Assembly (NCBI GenBank): GCA_902779085.1
Contig: CACYZY010000001.1
Coordinates: 432,271-496,270, forward strand
DNA length: 64,000 nt
Direction: 5' to 3'
Source of the DNA: an uncultured Bacteroidales bacterium
GTDB lineage: Bacteria > Bacteroidota > Bacteroidia > Bacteroidales > Bacteroidaceae
The notes under the pieces: model-generated
Told to the model about the DNA's origin: nothing
Seen by the model: the letters and a program-made list of their open reading frames with translations, nothing else
The model's database searches: none
Made by a program: the position numbers and the translations under genes
Shown: piece after piece, positions 9,465 to 17,154 of the stretch
How positions within the stretch are numbered: the stretch's first letter is position 1
How the letters are laid out: each line of letters opens with the position of its first letter

Positions 9465-10820
9465 TTATGTTAACAACACAGTTATAACCATATAGATCAA
9501 CATACCCATGATATCACTGATAATGGTGATGAACGGACCAGTGGCGATAGCTGGGTCAATCTTCAGCTTGTCGAAAGTCATAGGTACAATGGTGCCGAAG
9601 ATAGAGGCAAACATTACCACAGCAAACAGACTCAGGCTTACTGAATAGGTAATGGGAGCTGTTCCTCCGTAGACGATGAAGTTATAGATATATACCAGCA
9701 TGGAAATGATTGTAGCGTTGATGGCTGCCACCACTGCTTCCTTGCCCACATGCTTGAGCATGTCTTTCGACTCCAGCGAGCTGTTGGCCAAACCCTGTAC
9801 CACAATAGCAGATGACTGGGTACCCACGTTACCACCCGTACCACCTACCAAAGGGATGAACAACGCCATTTCGGGATGAGCAGCGAAAGTGCTGTCAAAG
9901 TTACCCAATATCATGGAGTTGCCAATACCGCCCAGGATACCGATAAGCAACCAAGGCATACGTGCACGAGTCTGCTGAACCACGCTGTCGTTGGTCTCGA
10001 TGTCCTGCGAGATACCAGATGCCAACTGATAGTCACGCTCACTGTGCTCACGCACTTGGTCCATCACGTCATCGACGGTGATCTGTCCCACCAGACGCCC
10101 AATGCTGTCCACCACAGGGATGGCCACCATGTCATATTTCTCAATGGCCTGCACCACCTCATCCACAGGCGTATCCACATGCACAGACACAGGGTCGCGT
10201 TGCATCACATGTTTCACTTTAGAGACAGAGGGTGACGATATCATCATCTTCAACGGGAAGGTGCCCAGCAATCGCTCGTCGTCATCCACCACATATACAT
10301 AGTAGATATCGTCCATCTGCTCGGCTTGCATGCGCATCTCCTTGAGGCATTCGGGCATACTCCAGTTCTCGTTCACGATCACCATTTCCGTACCCATGAT
10401 ACCGCCGGCAGTGTTTTTGTCATATTTCAGCAAGTCTACGATGTCGCCTGCCTGCTCAATATCATTGATGTGGCTCAGCACCTCTTCCTGCTTGTCCTCG
10501 TCCAGATCACGAATCAGGTCCACCGCATCATCAGAGTCCATGTTGTCCACGAAACGCTTGGCGATGATTTCAGGATCCAGTTCTTCCAGCAACTCCTTGC
10601 GTTCGTCGTCATCCATTTCAGAAAGCACGTCTGCCGCCTTTTCATTATCGAGCAACTGATAAATATAGCGCGCCTCGTCAACATCCAGTTCCTTACATAG
10701 CTCGGCTATGTCGGCTGGGTGCATGTTCCAGACAATTTTCCTTACATTCTCGCCATCATTGTGTGCGATGAATTCTTTCACGCTATCCACATACTTCTCA
10801 TCAATCTCCATAACGTTCAT
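9465..10820 (-). CDS. mgtE: Magnesium transporter MgtE
   Basis: A 451-residue Mg2+ channel/transporter. An MgtE N domain with acidic helical repeats (about residues 15-125) precedes a CBS pair (about 130-255) that senses Mg2+ in this family. Five membrane helices follow, starting about residue 285, with the conserved GGTGGNVGTQSSAIVVQGL. Its start overlaps the rsmA stop by four bases on the same strand, so it is translated as part of an rsmA-mgtE operon. I see no M-box-like leader. Confidence 0.95.
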   Translation of the reverse strand: MNVMEIDEKYVDSVKEFIAHNDGENVRKIVWNMHPADIAELCKELDVDEARYIYQLLDNEKAADVLSEMDDDERKELLEELDPEIIAKRFVDNMDSDDAVDLIRDLDEDKQEEVLSHINDIEQAGDIVDLLKYDKNTAGGIMGTEMVIVNENWSMPECLKEMRMQAEQMDDIYYVYVVDDDERLLGTFPLKMMISSPSVSKVKHVMQRDPVSVHVDTPVDEVVQAIEKYDMVAIPVVDSIGRLVGQITVDDVMDQVREHSERDYQLASGISQDIETNDSVVQQTRARMPWLLIGILGGIGNSMILGNFDSTFAAHPEMALFIPLVGGTGGNVGTQSSAIVVQGLANSSLESKDMLKHVGKEAVVAAINATIISMLVYIYNFIVYGGTAPITYSVSLSLFAVVMFASIFGTIVPMTFDKLKIDPAIATGPFITIISDIMGMLIYMVITVLLT

Positions 10821-11608
10821 TTTTCAGGGTTAACGTAATCTTTCACTCTATTGGTAAGGTCAACGAACTCCGTCACGCTCAGCTGTTCAGGCCTGCGATT
10901 GAACAGTTCGTCACTCAGCAATGGGCAATCGGGTCCTATCAAGGGCTTGATTGAGTTGCGCAATGTCTTGCGACGTTGGTTGAAGGTGGTTTTCACCACC
11001 CGTTTGAAGAGCACCTCGTCGCATCCCAGCTCGTGGGTGTCGTTGCGTGTCATGCGTATGACGGCACTCTTCACCTTGGGAGGAGGGTTGAACACATGCT
11101 CGTGTACGGTAAACAGATACTCTACCTTATACCAGGCCTGCATCAGCACGCTCAATATGCCGTAGGTCTTGCTGCCCGGACCTGCTGCCATACGTTCGGC
11201 CACCTCTTTCTGTATCATGCCCGTACAGCAAGGAATCAGGTCTTTGTTGTCGAGCATCTTGAAAAATATCTGCGATGAGATGTTGTAAGGATAGTTGCCC
11301 GTCAGCACAAAGGGCTTGCCGTCAAACACCTGGTGCAGGTCCATCTTTAGGAAGTCGCCCTCAATGATGTTGCCCTCCAGGGTGGGGAAGTTGGCACGCA
11401 GGTAAGCAATCGACTCACGATCCAGTTCCACCACTTTCAGCAGTCTGTCCTTACGTTGCAGGAACTGCGTCAGCACGCCCATGCCTGGCCCCACCTCCAA
11501 AACGGGGATTGAAGCGCACGCATCTACGGTATCGGCAATGTCCTGAGCAATGCCCAAGTCAATCAGGAAATGCTGCCCCAGCGATTTTTTAGGTCTAACC
11601 TGCCTCAT
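10817..11608 (-). CDS. rsmA: 16S rRNA dimethyladenosine transferase (KsgA/RsmA)
   Basis: A 263-residue SAM-dependent methyltransferase that dimethylates two adjacent adenosines in helix 45 of 16S rRNA. KKSLGQHFLID is the family N-terminus, VLEVGPGMGVLTQFL is the SAM-binding loop, and NYPYNISSQIFF holds the catalytic N-x-P-Y motif. It overlaps mgtE by four bases. About 215 bases of repeat-bearing non-coding sequence separate it from the divergent flippase-like gene. Confidence 0.96.
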   Translation of the reverse strand: MRQVRPKKSLGQHFLIDLGIAQDIADTVDACASIPVLEVGPGMGVLTQFLQRKDRLLKVVELDRESIAYLRANFPTLEGNIIEGDFLKMDLHQVFDGKPFVLTGNYPYNISSQIFFKMLDNKDLIPCCTGMIQKEVAERMAAGPGSKTYGILSVLMQAWYKVEYLFTVHEHVFNPPPKVKSAVIRMTRNDTHELGCDEVLFKRVVKTTFNQRRKTLRNSIKPLIGPDCPLLSDELFNRRPEQLSVTEFVDLTNRVKDYVNPEK

Positions 11609-11625
11609 CTACAAACTATTTTTTA

Positions 11626-11633
11626 TACTTTTG
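11626..11633 (+). promoter_or_regulatory. Putative -7 element upstream of the flippase-like gene
   Basis: TACTTTTG followed by CAAAA matches TAnnTTTG. It lies almost 190 bases before the GTG start at 11823, and the intervening leader contains the repeats described separately. A closer candidate (CACCTTTG at about 11783-11788) is weaker. Confidence 0.35.
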
Positions 11634-11645
11634 CAAAAGATATTA

Positions 11646-11797
11646 GTACGATTGCAACCTGCAGTCCTGTTCATTCTTTCCCACAGGGGAAGGACTATTT
11701 GGAATGCTATTGTACGATTGCAACCTGCAGCAATTATGCTCCTCCCCGTAGGGGGAGGTGCCTTGCTTTGATGCAATTAACACCTTTGCAACCTGCA
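11646..11797. repeat. Three phased copies of TTGCAACCTGCA
   Basis: GTACGATTGCAACCTGCAG occurs exactly at 11646-11664 and 11712-11730, and a core TTGCAACCTGCA recurs at 11786-11797. Core starts are 66 and 68 bases apart. Between the copies lie two C/G hairpins (11676-11693 and 11739-11760). The array fills the leader of the gene at 11823. Function unknown. Confidence 0.7.
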
Positions 11798-11822
11798 AAA
11801 ATAAACATTTTAATTAAAAAAG

Positions 11823-12797
11823 GTGAATAAAAGGCTGAAAAAATCGCTTAAGGCACTCCTCCCGATAGTTTTGGGCGTCTTTGTGCTCTATTTTGTCTAT
11901 CGCGACTACGACTTTTCCCGTATAGGCGAAGTGTTGGCGCATGAGGTGTCTTGGGACTGGATGGTACTGTCTTTGCTTTTTGGCATATTGAGTCATGTGT
12001 TCCGTGGCTTGCGTTGGGAGCAGACCCTTCAGCCTTTGGGTGAGTATCCTAAAAAAGCCAACTGTATAGATGCCATTTTCATCTCCTATGCTGCCAATCT
12101 GATTATCCCCCGCATGGGCGAGCTCACCCGTTGTGGAGTGCTCAACAAGACCGATGGCGTGAATTTCAGCAAGGCATTGGGCACTGTGGTCACCGAGCGC
12201 ATCATCGACACCGTTTGCATCCTGCTCATCACTGCTGCCACCTTCTTGCTGCAGATGTCCATTTTCATGCGTTTCTTCAGTGAGACAGGCACCAAGGTCC
12301 CCTCGTTGTCTCACCTTGTTGCCACCCCCTGGTTCTATGTCAGTCTGTTCTGTGTGGCAGGAGCCGTCATTTTGCTCTATTATATAATTAAGGAGTTTGG
12401 CCTGCCTCGCAAGGTCAGAGCCCTCGTCTTGGGCATCTGGAAAGGCGTGTTGTCAGTGGGCAAGGTTTCCAATCCCCCTTTGTTCGTGCTCTATACAATA
12501 TTGATATGGATGTGCTATCTGTTGCATTTTTACCTCACCTTCTTCTGCTTTGACTTCTCCAGCAATTTGGGCCTTTTGGCAGGTTTGGTGATGTTTGTAG
12601 GAGGCACCTTTGCAGTGATTGTACCCACCCCCAATGGTGCAGGTCCTTGGCATTTTGCCGTCATCACCATGATGATGCTCTACGGCATCAGTGCTTCCGA
12701 TGCTGCCACCTTTGCCCTCATCGTCCATGCCATCCAAACCCTCTTGGTCATTGTGCTCGGCATCTGGGGCTGGCTCAGGGTTTCGTTGCAGCACTAA
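11823..12797 (+). CDS. Flippase-like membrane protein (YbhN / LPG synthase TM-region family)
   Basis: A 324-residue multi-pass membrane protein of the UPF0104/lysylphosphatidylglycerol-synthase TM family, proposed to move lipids or lipid-linked substrates. About eight hydrophobic helices are visible. Family-type segments are FRGLRWEQTLQPLG, AANLIIPRMGELTRC and VPTPNGAGPWHFAV. No in-frame ATG precedes it, so the start is GTG at 11823. Its last 54 bases and terminator recur twice downstream (14108 and 15477). A second family member is at 62821. The substrate is not predictable from sequence. Confidence 0.85.
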   Translation: MNKRLKKSLKALLPIVLGVFVLYFVYRDYDFSRIGEVLAHEVSWDWMVLSLLFGILSHVFRGLRWEQTLQPLGEYPKKANCIDAIFISYAANLIIPRMGELTRCGVLNKTDGVNFSKALGTVVTERIIDTVCILLITAATFLLQMSIFMRFFSETGTKVPSLSHLVATPWFYVSLFCVAGAVILLYYIIKEFGLPRKVRALVLGIWKGVLSVGKVSNPPLFVLYTILIWMCYLLHFYLTFFCFDFSSNLGLLAGLVMFVGGTFAVIVPTPNGAGPWHFAVITMMMLYGISASDAATFALIVHAIQTLLVIVLGIWGWLRVSLQH

Positions 12798-12823
12798 AAT
12801 ATAGTTGTTGCCCACAAATAATA

Positions 12824-12855
12824 AACCCCGAAAGTTAGAAATAACTCTCGGGGTT
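12824..12855. terminator. Bidirectional terminator hairpin, copy 1
   Basis: AACCCCGAAAGTTA and TAACTCTCGGGGTT form a 14-bp stem with one mismatch around a GAAA loop, between the convergent flippase and lipoprotein genes. T- and A-rich flanks allow use in both directions. Near-identical hairpins occur at 14187 and 15557, with the loop reading TTTC instead. Confidence 0.8.
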
Positions 12856-12899
12856 CTGTTTTCTATATCACAGGACTATTGCCCTGATAGGTTACTAAA

Positions 12900-13865
12900 T
12901 TAAAAATCGCAGAAAAGAGCTTCTCCATCCTCAGATAAGCGATAGATCTTTCCGCCTTCAGAGATTGTCAAATCATTTTCTCCATCACTAGTGCGAATCT
13001 CACAATAGATTGGTTCTTCTTCATCATATTCTTCATTCCAATCATCATAAACAAATAAGTTTGTAAAATATAATGTTAAGCCTGTAATAGGCTTTCCTTC
13101 AAAAACAGGGACTGCTATTAAGTAATTATTTCCACTAACCCGCTTCGTTAGCTCGTCATTGAGCCCTATACCTAAATTGCTAAAGTTTATACCGTCAATA
13201 TCAGCAGTAGCTCCCTCAAAATCTTCTATTTTACCAAAAAGATTCTCTCCTGAAAGAATGCCATAGACCTCTTTATATTCAGTATCATCATCTTTCAAAT
13301 ATTTTTTCAATTCTAAAAATTCTGTATCCTCAGGAATGTATATAAAGCTAAAGACAGGTTTAAGGTTAATTACTTCATCTCCAAAGGTACCACCTGAAAG
13401 TGTTGCAGTAGCAGTTGCATGAAGATATTTGGTAACATCAAAATCCTCTAAATCCTGTACCAGGAAAGATGTTGATCCTCCTTCATTACCTCCCCATCCA
13501 GCAGGGAAAGCCACTTTGTAATCACCTTCTGCCGTTGGAGCAGTGTCACTAACTAAGGTAAACGTAGCTACATCGCCTGACTCTTGTGCTTCATAGGTGT
13601 ATGTAACTCCATCTTTAATCAAGTCTATCTGGTCACCACTTGTCCAAGAAACCTTAAAACCTTCGGCATATTGAAAAGCATAGGAAGGAGTACCACTACC
13701 TTCTAAATCGGTTATATCATAACGGGTATTGGCACCCTGATTATAAGCTACTGTAATGGTACGCACACCATCATTAGGTTGCTCCACTGCTACTTCATCA
13801 GTATTGCTGCAAGCTGCCAATGCCATCAGGCCAAAGGCACCTGCTAAAATATTCATGTACTTCAT
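12900..13865 (-). CDS. Fimbrillin-like lipoprotein, copy 1
   Basis: A 321-residue exported lipoprotein. The signal peptide MKYMNILAGAFGLMALAAC ends in a lipobox with Cys 19, followed by SNTDEVAVEQPND. A GANTR motif lies about residues 44-48, in the region where FimA/Mfa-type pilins of this phylum are trimmed by an Arg-specific protease. The body is low-lysine, Asp/Glu/Gly-rich and beta-rich, with a LKPVFSFIYIPED segment shared by all three copies. Family assignment to fimbrillin-like proteins is from overall pattern, not a search. A small peptide gene ends 30 bases upstream and is probably co-transcribed. Confidence 0.75.
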   Translation of the reverse strand: MKYMNILAGAFGLMALAACSNTDEVAVEQPNDGVRTITVAYNQGANTRYDITDLEGSGTPSYAFQYAEGFKVSWTSGDQIDLIKDGVTYTYEAQESGDVATFTLVSDTAPTAEGDYKVAFPAGWGGNEGGSTSFLVQDLEDFDVTKYLHATATATLSGGTFGDEVINLKPVFSFIYIPEDTEFLELKKYLKDDDTEYKEVYGILSGENLFGKIEDFEGATADIDGINFSNLGIGLNDELTKRVSGNNYLIAVPVFEGKPITGLTLYFTNLFVYDDWNEEYDEEEPIYCEIRTSDGENDLTISEGGKIYRLSEDGEALFCDF

Positions 13866-13895
13866 AATAATTCTAAAACATTTAAGGGTTAATAC

Positions 13896-14021
13896 TTATG
13901 CATCTATTGGTTCCCAACTAGGTGCACCAAAACCAGGGTTGCTGGCAGCAATCATGCCTTGCAGCTCCATCTCAATCACCTCGCACTGAGGCGCTTCATA
14001 ATTTCTAATTTCTTCGTTCAT
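13896..14021 (-). CDS. Small peptide with conserved N-terminus and variable tail, copy 1 (41 aa)
   Basis: Translates to 41 residues: MNEEIRNYEAPQCEVIEMEL, then QGMIAAS, then a variable tail NPGFGAPSWEPIDA. There is no signal peptide or membrane helix, and one Cys at position 13. The first 27 residues are identical in copy 2 and differ at two positions in copy 3. It precedes the lipoprotein gene by 30 bases and has a -7 box at 14051-14058. I do not recognise a named family. The conserved leader with a Gly/Pro/Trp-rich tail recalls peptide precursors, but no modifying enzyme or exporter is nearby. Confidence 0.75.
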   Translation of the reverse strand: MNEEIRNYEAPQCEVIEMELQGMIAASNPGFGAPSWEPIDA

Positions 14022-14050
14022 ATCAATTATTTTTAGAGTTAATATTTTTA

Positions 14051-14058
14051 CAAAAATA
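14051..14058 (-). promoter_or_regulatory. Putative -7 element for peptide/lipoprotein copy 1
   Basis: The minus strand reads TATTTTTG, 30 bases upstream of the peptide ATG. The same box in the same place precedes copy 2 (15420-15427). Confidence 0.55.
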
Positions 14059-14107
14059 ATCAAAATCGCATTGATACCTATTCTTGTTTTTATTAAAGAA
14101 TGTTAAA

Positions 14108-14161
14108 TTGGTCATTATGTTCGGCATCTGGGGCTGGCTCAGGGTTTCGTTGCAGCACTAG
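14108..14161 (+). pseudogene. Duplicated 3' tail of the flippase-like gene, remnant 1
   Basis: These 54 bases match the last codons of the gene at 11823 (from 12744) and keep the frame: VIMFGIWGWLRVSLQH then TAG, against VIVLGIWGWLRVSLQH then TAA. No start or upstream part of the gene is present. It marks the left edge of the second unit of a tandem duplication. Confidence 0.9.
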
Positions 14162-14186
14162 AGTATAGTTGTTGTCTACAATAACA

Positions 14187-14218
14187 AACCCCGAAAGTTA
14201 TTTCTAACTCTCGGGGTT
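14187..14218. terminator. Bidirectional terminator hairpin, copy 2
   Basis: The stem is the same as at 12824-12855, but the four-base loop is TTTC, the reverse complement of the GAAA in copy 1. It lies downstream of the second lipoprotein gene. Confidence 0.8.
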
Positions 14219-14250
14219 CATTATGTTTTAGTTAATTGAAGAATCTATTA

Positions 14251-15225
14251 TTATTTTGGAACTTCGAATTGAAGATTGCTCTTATCATGAGTAAACACAT
14301 AGACATGTCCACCTTCATTGAATACCGCCGGACTGCCATCAGAATTGGTTATATCGCAGTAATGCATTTCACCTACACTATTAGTAAATCCAAGTCCCAA
14401 ATATTGAACTGGATAACCAGGAAGCACAGGGAATGCGAATATCAATGTATTCAAACTTTCCCACATCCAACCGCCGTATTGTTCACCTGGATTTTGAGCG
14501 TAGAATGAAATATTATTTAAAGTTATATTACCTTCTGTTCCTTCAAAATTTACTATTTTGTTATAAAGATTCAGTCCGGCAAGTGTAGCCGTAGTAGTCC
14601 AAGTACCCGACCTGGTACCTCCTTCTAATAATTCCTGAAAACCCCAATACTTCATGTTTTGGAATGAATATTCCATAGGAACATATATAAAATTAAAGAT
14701 TGGAGTAAGGGTAGCTTGTTCTTTAAACATGCCACCCTCGCATGTAGCATCACCTAATGCATAAAGATATTGTTTAGCTTTTTCAGCATTAAATTTATTG
14801 ATATATTCTTCTTTCTCCTCATCATATACAGCGAACTCTGCATCTTGAGTATCAAAATTATCAAGATTTCCATCCCAATCATAAGGATAAACCACCTTGT
14901 AAGTGCCATCAGCTAGAGCATCACCCTCTCTGGTAAATGTTGCGACTCCAGTTTCTTCATCTATAGTTGCAGCATCAATGCTATATTCATACGTGGTGCC
15001 ATTATTATCTATCAAACCAATCTTATCAGTACTTTCCCATGTACCTTTAAAACCTTCTTCTACGGAAAATTCAGATAGCTGAACACGAGTGTTTGCACCC
15101 TTATTAAAGGCTACTGTAATGGTATGCACCTCCTTAGGTTGCTCCATTGTCACTTCATCATTATTGGTGCAGGCTGCCAATGCCATCAGACCAAAGAAAC
15201 CTGCCAAAATACTAGTATACTTCAT
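14251..15225 (-). CDS. Fimbrillin-like lipoprotein, copy 2
   Basis: A 324-residue paralogue of the genes at 12900 and 15641. The signal peptide MKYTSILAGFFGLMALAAC is nearly identical to the others, followed by TNNDEVTMEQPKEVHTITVA and GANTR at about residues 43-47. The middle and C-terminal parts have diverged strongly, keeping only short shared blocks such as LTPIFNFIYVP and FPVLPGYPV. The peptide gene copy 2 ends 33 bases upstream. Probably exported to the outer membrane or surface. Confidence 0.75.
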   Translation of the reverse strand: MKYTSILAGFFGLMALAACTNNDEVTMEQPKEVHTITVAFNKGANTRVQLSEFSVEEGFKGTWESTDKIGLIDNNGTTYEYSIDAATIDEETGVATFTREGDALADGTYKVVYPYDWDGNLDNFDTQDAEFAVYDEEKEEYINKFNAEKAKQYLYALGDATCEGGMFKEQATLTPIFNFIYVPMEYSFQNMKYWGFQELLEGGTRSGTWTTTATLAGLNLYNKIVNFEGTEGNITLNNISFYAQNPGEQYGGWMWESLNTLIFAFPVLPGYPVQYLGLGFTNSVGEMHYCDITNSDGSPAVFNEGGHVYVFTHDKSNLQFEVPK

Positions 15226-15258
15226 CTTTCTAATACTTTAAATGTTAAACTTTAATGA

Positions 15259-15390
15259 TTAAGGTAAAGAGGTTGGACCAAAACCAGGCACAGGAACAGT
15301 TGGGTCACCACTAGCTGCAATCATGCCTTGCAACTCCATCTCAATCACCTCGCACTGAGGCGCTTCATAATTTCTAATTTCTTCGTTCAT
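15259..15390 (-). CDS. Small peptide with conserved N-terminus and variable tail, copy 2 (43 aa)
   Basis: A 43-residue product whose first 27 residues equal those of copy 1 (MNEEIRNYEAPQCEVIEMEL then QGMIAAS), with the tail GDPTVPVPGFGPTSLP. The upstream DNA to the flippase remnant is almost identical to that of copy 1, so this unit pair is the younger duplication. Confidence 0.75.
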   Translation of the reverse strand: MNEEIRNYEAPQCEVIEMELQGMIAASGDPTVPVPGFGPTSLP

Positions 15391-15419
15391 ATCAATTATT
15401 TTTAGAGTTAATATTTTTG

Positions 15420-15427
15420 CAAAAATA
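15420..15427 (-). promoter_or_regulatory. Putative -7 element for peptide/lipoprotein copy 2
   Basis: The minus strand reads TATTTTTG, 30 bases upstream of the peptide ATG, as in copy 1. Confidence 0.55.
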
Positions 15428-15476
15428 ATCAAAATCGCATTGATATCTATTCTTGTTTTTATTAAAGAATGTTAAA

Positions 15477-15530
15477 TTGGTCATTATGTTCGGCATCTGG
15501 GGCTGGCTCAGGGTTTCGTTGCAGCACTAG
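15477..15530 (+). pseudogene. Duplicated 3' tail of the flippase-like gene, remnant 2
   Basis: Identical in extent to remnant 1 (54 bases, ending ...GIWGWLRVSLQH then TAG). It marks the left edge of the third unit, 1369 bases after remnant 1. Confidence 0.9.
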
Positions 15531-15556
15531 AGTATAGTTGTTGTCCGCAAAAAATA

Positions 15557-15588
15557 AACCCCGAAAGTTATTTCTAACTCTCGGGGTT
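15557..15588. terminator. Bidirectional terminator hairpin, copy 3
   Basis: Same stem as copies 1 and 2, with loop TTTC as in copy 2. It lies downstream of the third lipoprotein gene. Confidence 0.8.
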
Positions 15589-15640
15589 CATTATTATGAT
15601 AGCTGTATGTTGCAAGACACTTCACTATAAGCTAATTAAA

Positions 15641-17134
15641 TTACTGTATCCTGTAATAGGGACGGACATAGACGTTGTCTTCATCTCCAATCTTTACGAA
15701 TTTTTTGTTGGCGAAGTCGTATCCCCAATAATACGAAGACCTCCGCTCACAAATATAAACGCCGTCCTTTACATCATTACCACCGGCAGCTATCAGGAAT
15801 TCACGGAATTTGCCATAGTCGAAATCCAGCTCTTCATAATTAAAAGATCCAGAACTCGTACTCTCACAATCTCTGAACATATCTACCAATATTGAACCTT
15901 GAGGATTGCCCCAATCTGAGTAATCTCCATCTATAGTGTGATTCTTGCACCATTCACTTTCATTTTTATAAATAAACATTTCAGCATCTCCTGGTGAAAG
16001 AAGTTCATCAGTTGCATCCTTCAGCGCGATGGCAAATCCATATCCATAACCAGTATTCCATTTGCATACCATAGCTTCAGGGGTAACGCCTGCTGGCACA
16101 TCTGCAGTTGTTTTATAATACTTGCCATCAGAGCCTATTATCCTGCCCACTTCTGGTTCTACTTCTGGTTCTGGGAACACGAGATTGAAATCCTCTAAGT
16201 AATAGACAGTTCCACCTTCATAGAAAGGAAAATCATTACCGTAGGTGCCATAATCCATTAGATTACAAGGAATCTCATAAAACCAAAGCTGCAAATTCTT
16301 AACAGGCTCTTGACCAGGAAGCACAGGGAAAGCAACTAACGTACCATATTCAAATCGCCATTTTTTAGATTCACTATCATAATACACAGGCCAACTCTCA
16401 TATTTCCCATTACTTCTTATCCGTAAACTACCTGTATCTACACCAGCATAGTTTTTGATTGTCTTATAAAGATTAGTTCCCGTAAGTCCAATCGAAGTAT
16501 CGAATATGATTTTTCCATTATCAAGTTTCTTTGTTAGGTCTTCTCCATCTATATTAGTCCAATCATACAACTCCATGTTTCCGATTGTCAGACCTTCTGG
16601 AATGTATAAGAAATTAAAGATAGGTTTAAGTGCAATTTCTGCAAATTTGCCATCTTTGCATTCAGCAATAGCCATCGCTTGCTGATAATCTTTGATGTCG
16701 AATCTATAATTTTTAAAAGCATCCGTATTTACTAGAGAAGTCTTTTCTTGGTACACATAATCATCATCGCCTCCTAAACTTCCATTCCAATCAGCAGGAT
16801 AGACCACCTTGTAAGTTCCATCTGCTGGTTTTCCCTCTCTGGTAAATGTTGCAGTACCATCTGCATTTATAGTTTCTATGCTATATACGTACTCGGTTTC
16901 ATCTTCAGCAACCAATTTTATCTGATCGGTATTTTCCCAAGAACTCTTAAAAGACAACATGTCATAGTCATCCCACTTTTCTTCTATAGCGAGACGGGTG
17001 TTAGCACCACGGCCATAGGCTACTGTAATGGTATGCACCTCTTTGGGTTGCTCCACTATCACTTCATCATTATTGCTGCAAGCTGCCAATGCCATCAGAC
17101 CAAAGGCACCTGCTAAAATATTAGTATACTTCAT
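15641..17134 (-). CDS. Fimbrillin-like lipoprotein, copy 3, with extra C-terminal domain
   Basis: A 497-residue lipoprotein. The signal peptide MKYTNILAGAFGLMALAAC and GANTR (about residues 43-47) match the other copies. The first roughly 328 residues correspond to a whole copy 1 or 2 protein. An acidic linker (EPEVEPEV) then leads to about 169 extra residues beginning GRIIGSDGKYYKT, which resemble a C-terminal module I know from other Bacteroidales surface proteins (G-S-D-G-K-x-Y ... GFAIALKD). That module could be a tip or binding domain; this is inference. It is preceded by peptide copy 3. Confidence 0.75.
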   Translation of the reverse strand: MKYTNILAGAFGLMALAACSNNDEVIVEQPKEVHTITVAYGRGANTRLAIEEKWDDYDMLSFKSSWENTDQIKLVAEDETEYVYSIETINADGTATFTREGKPADGTYKVVYPADWNGSLGGDDDYVYQEKTSLVNTDAFKNYRFDIKDYQQAMAIAECKDGKFAEIALKPIFNFLYIPEGLTIGNMELYDWTNIDGEDLTKKLDNGKIIFDTSIGLTGTNLYKTIKNYAGVDTGSLRIRSNGKYESWPVYYDSESKKWRFEYGTLVAFPVLPGQEPVKNLQLWFYEIPCNLMDYGTYGNDFPFYEGGTVYYLEDFNLVFPEPEVEPEVGRIIGSDGKYYKTTADVPAGVTPEAMVCKWNTGYGYGFAIALKDATDELLSPGDAEMFIYKNESEWCKNHTIDGDYSDWGNPQGSILVDMFRDCESTSSGSFNYEELDFDYGKFREFLIAAGGNDVKDGVYICERRSSYYWGYDFANKKFVKIGDEDNVYVRPYYRIQ

Positions 17135-17154
17135 CTTTTTCTTAGTTTAAATGG

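Noticed and set aside
10821-10850. A Mg2+-sensing riboswitch before mgtE
   Set aside because: mgtE starts inside the end of rsmA, leaving no leader for one.
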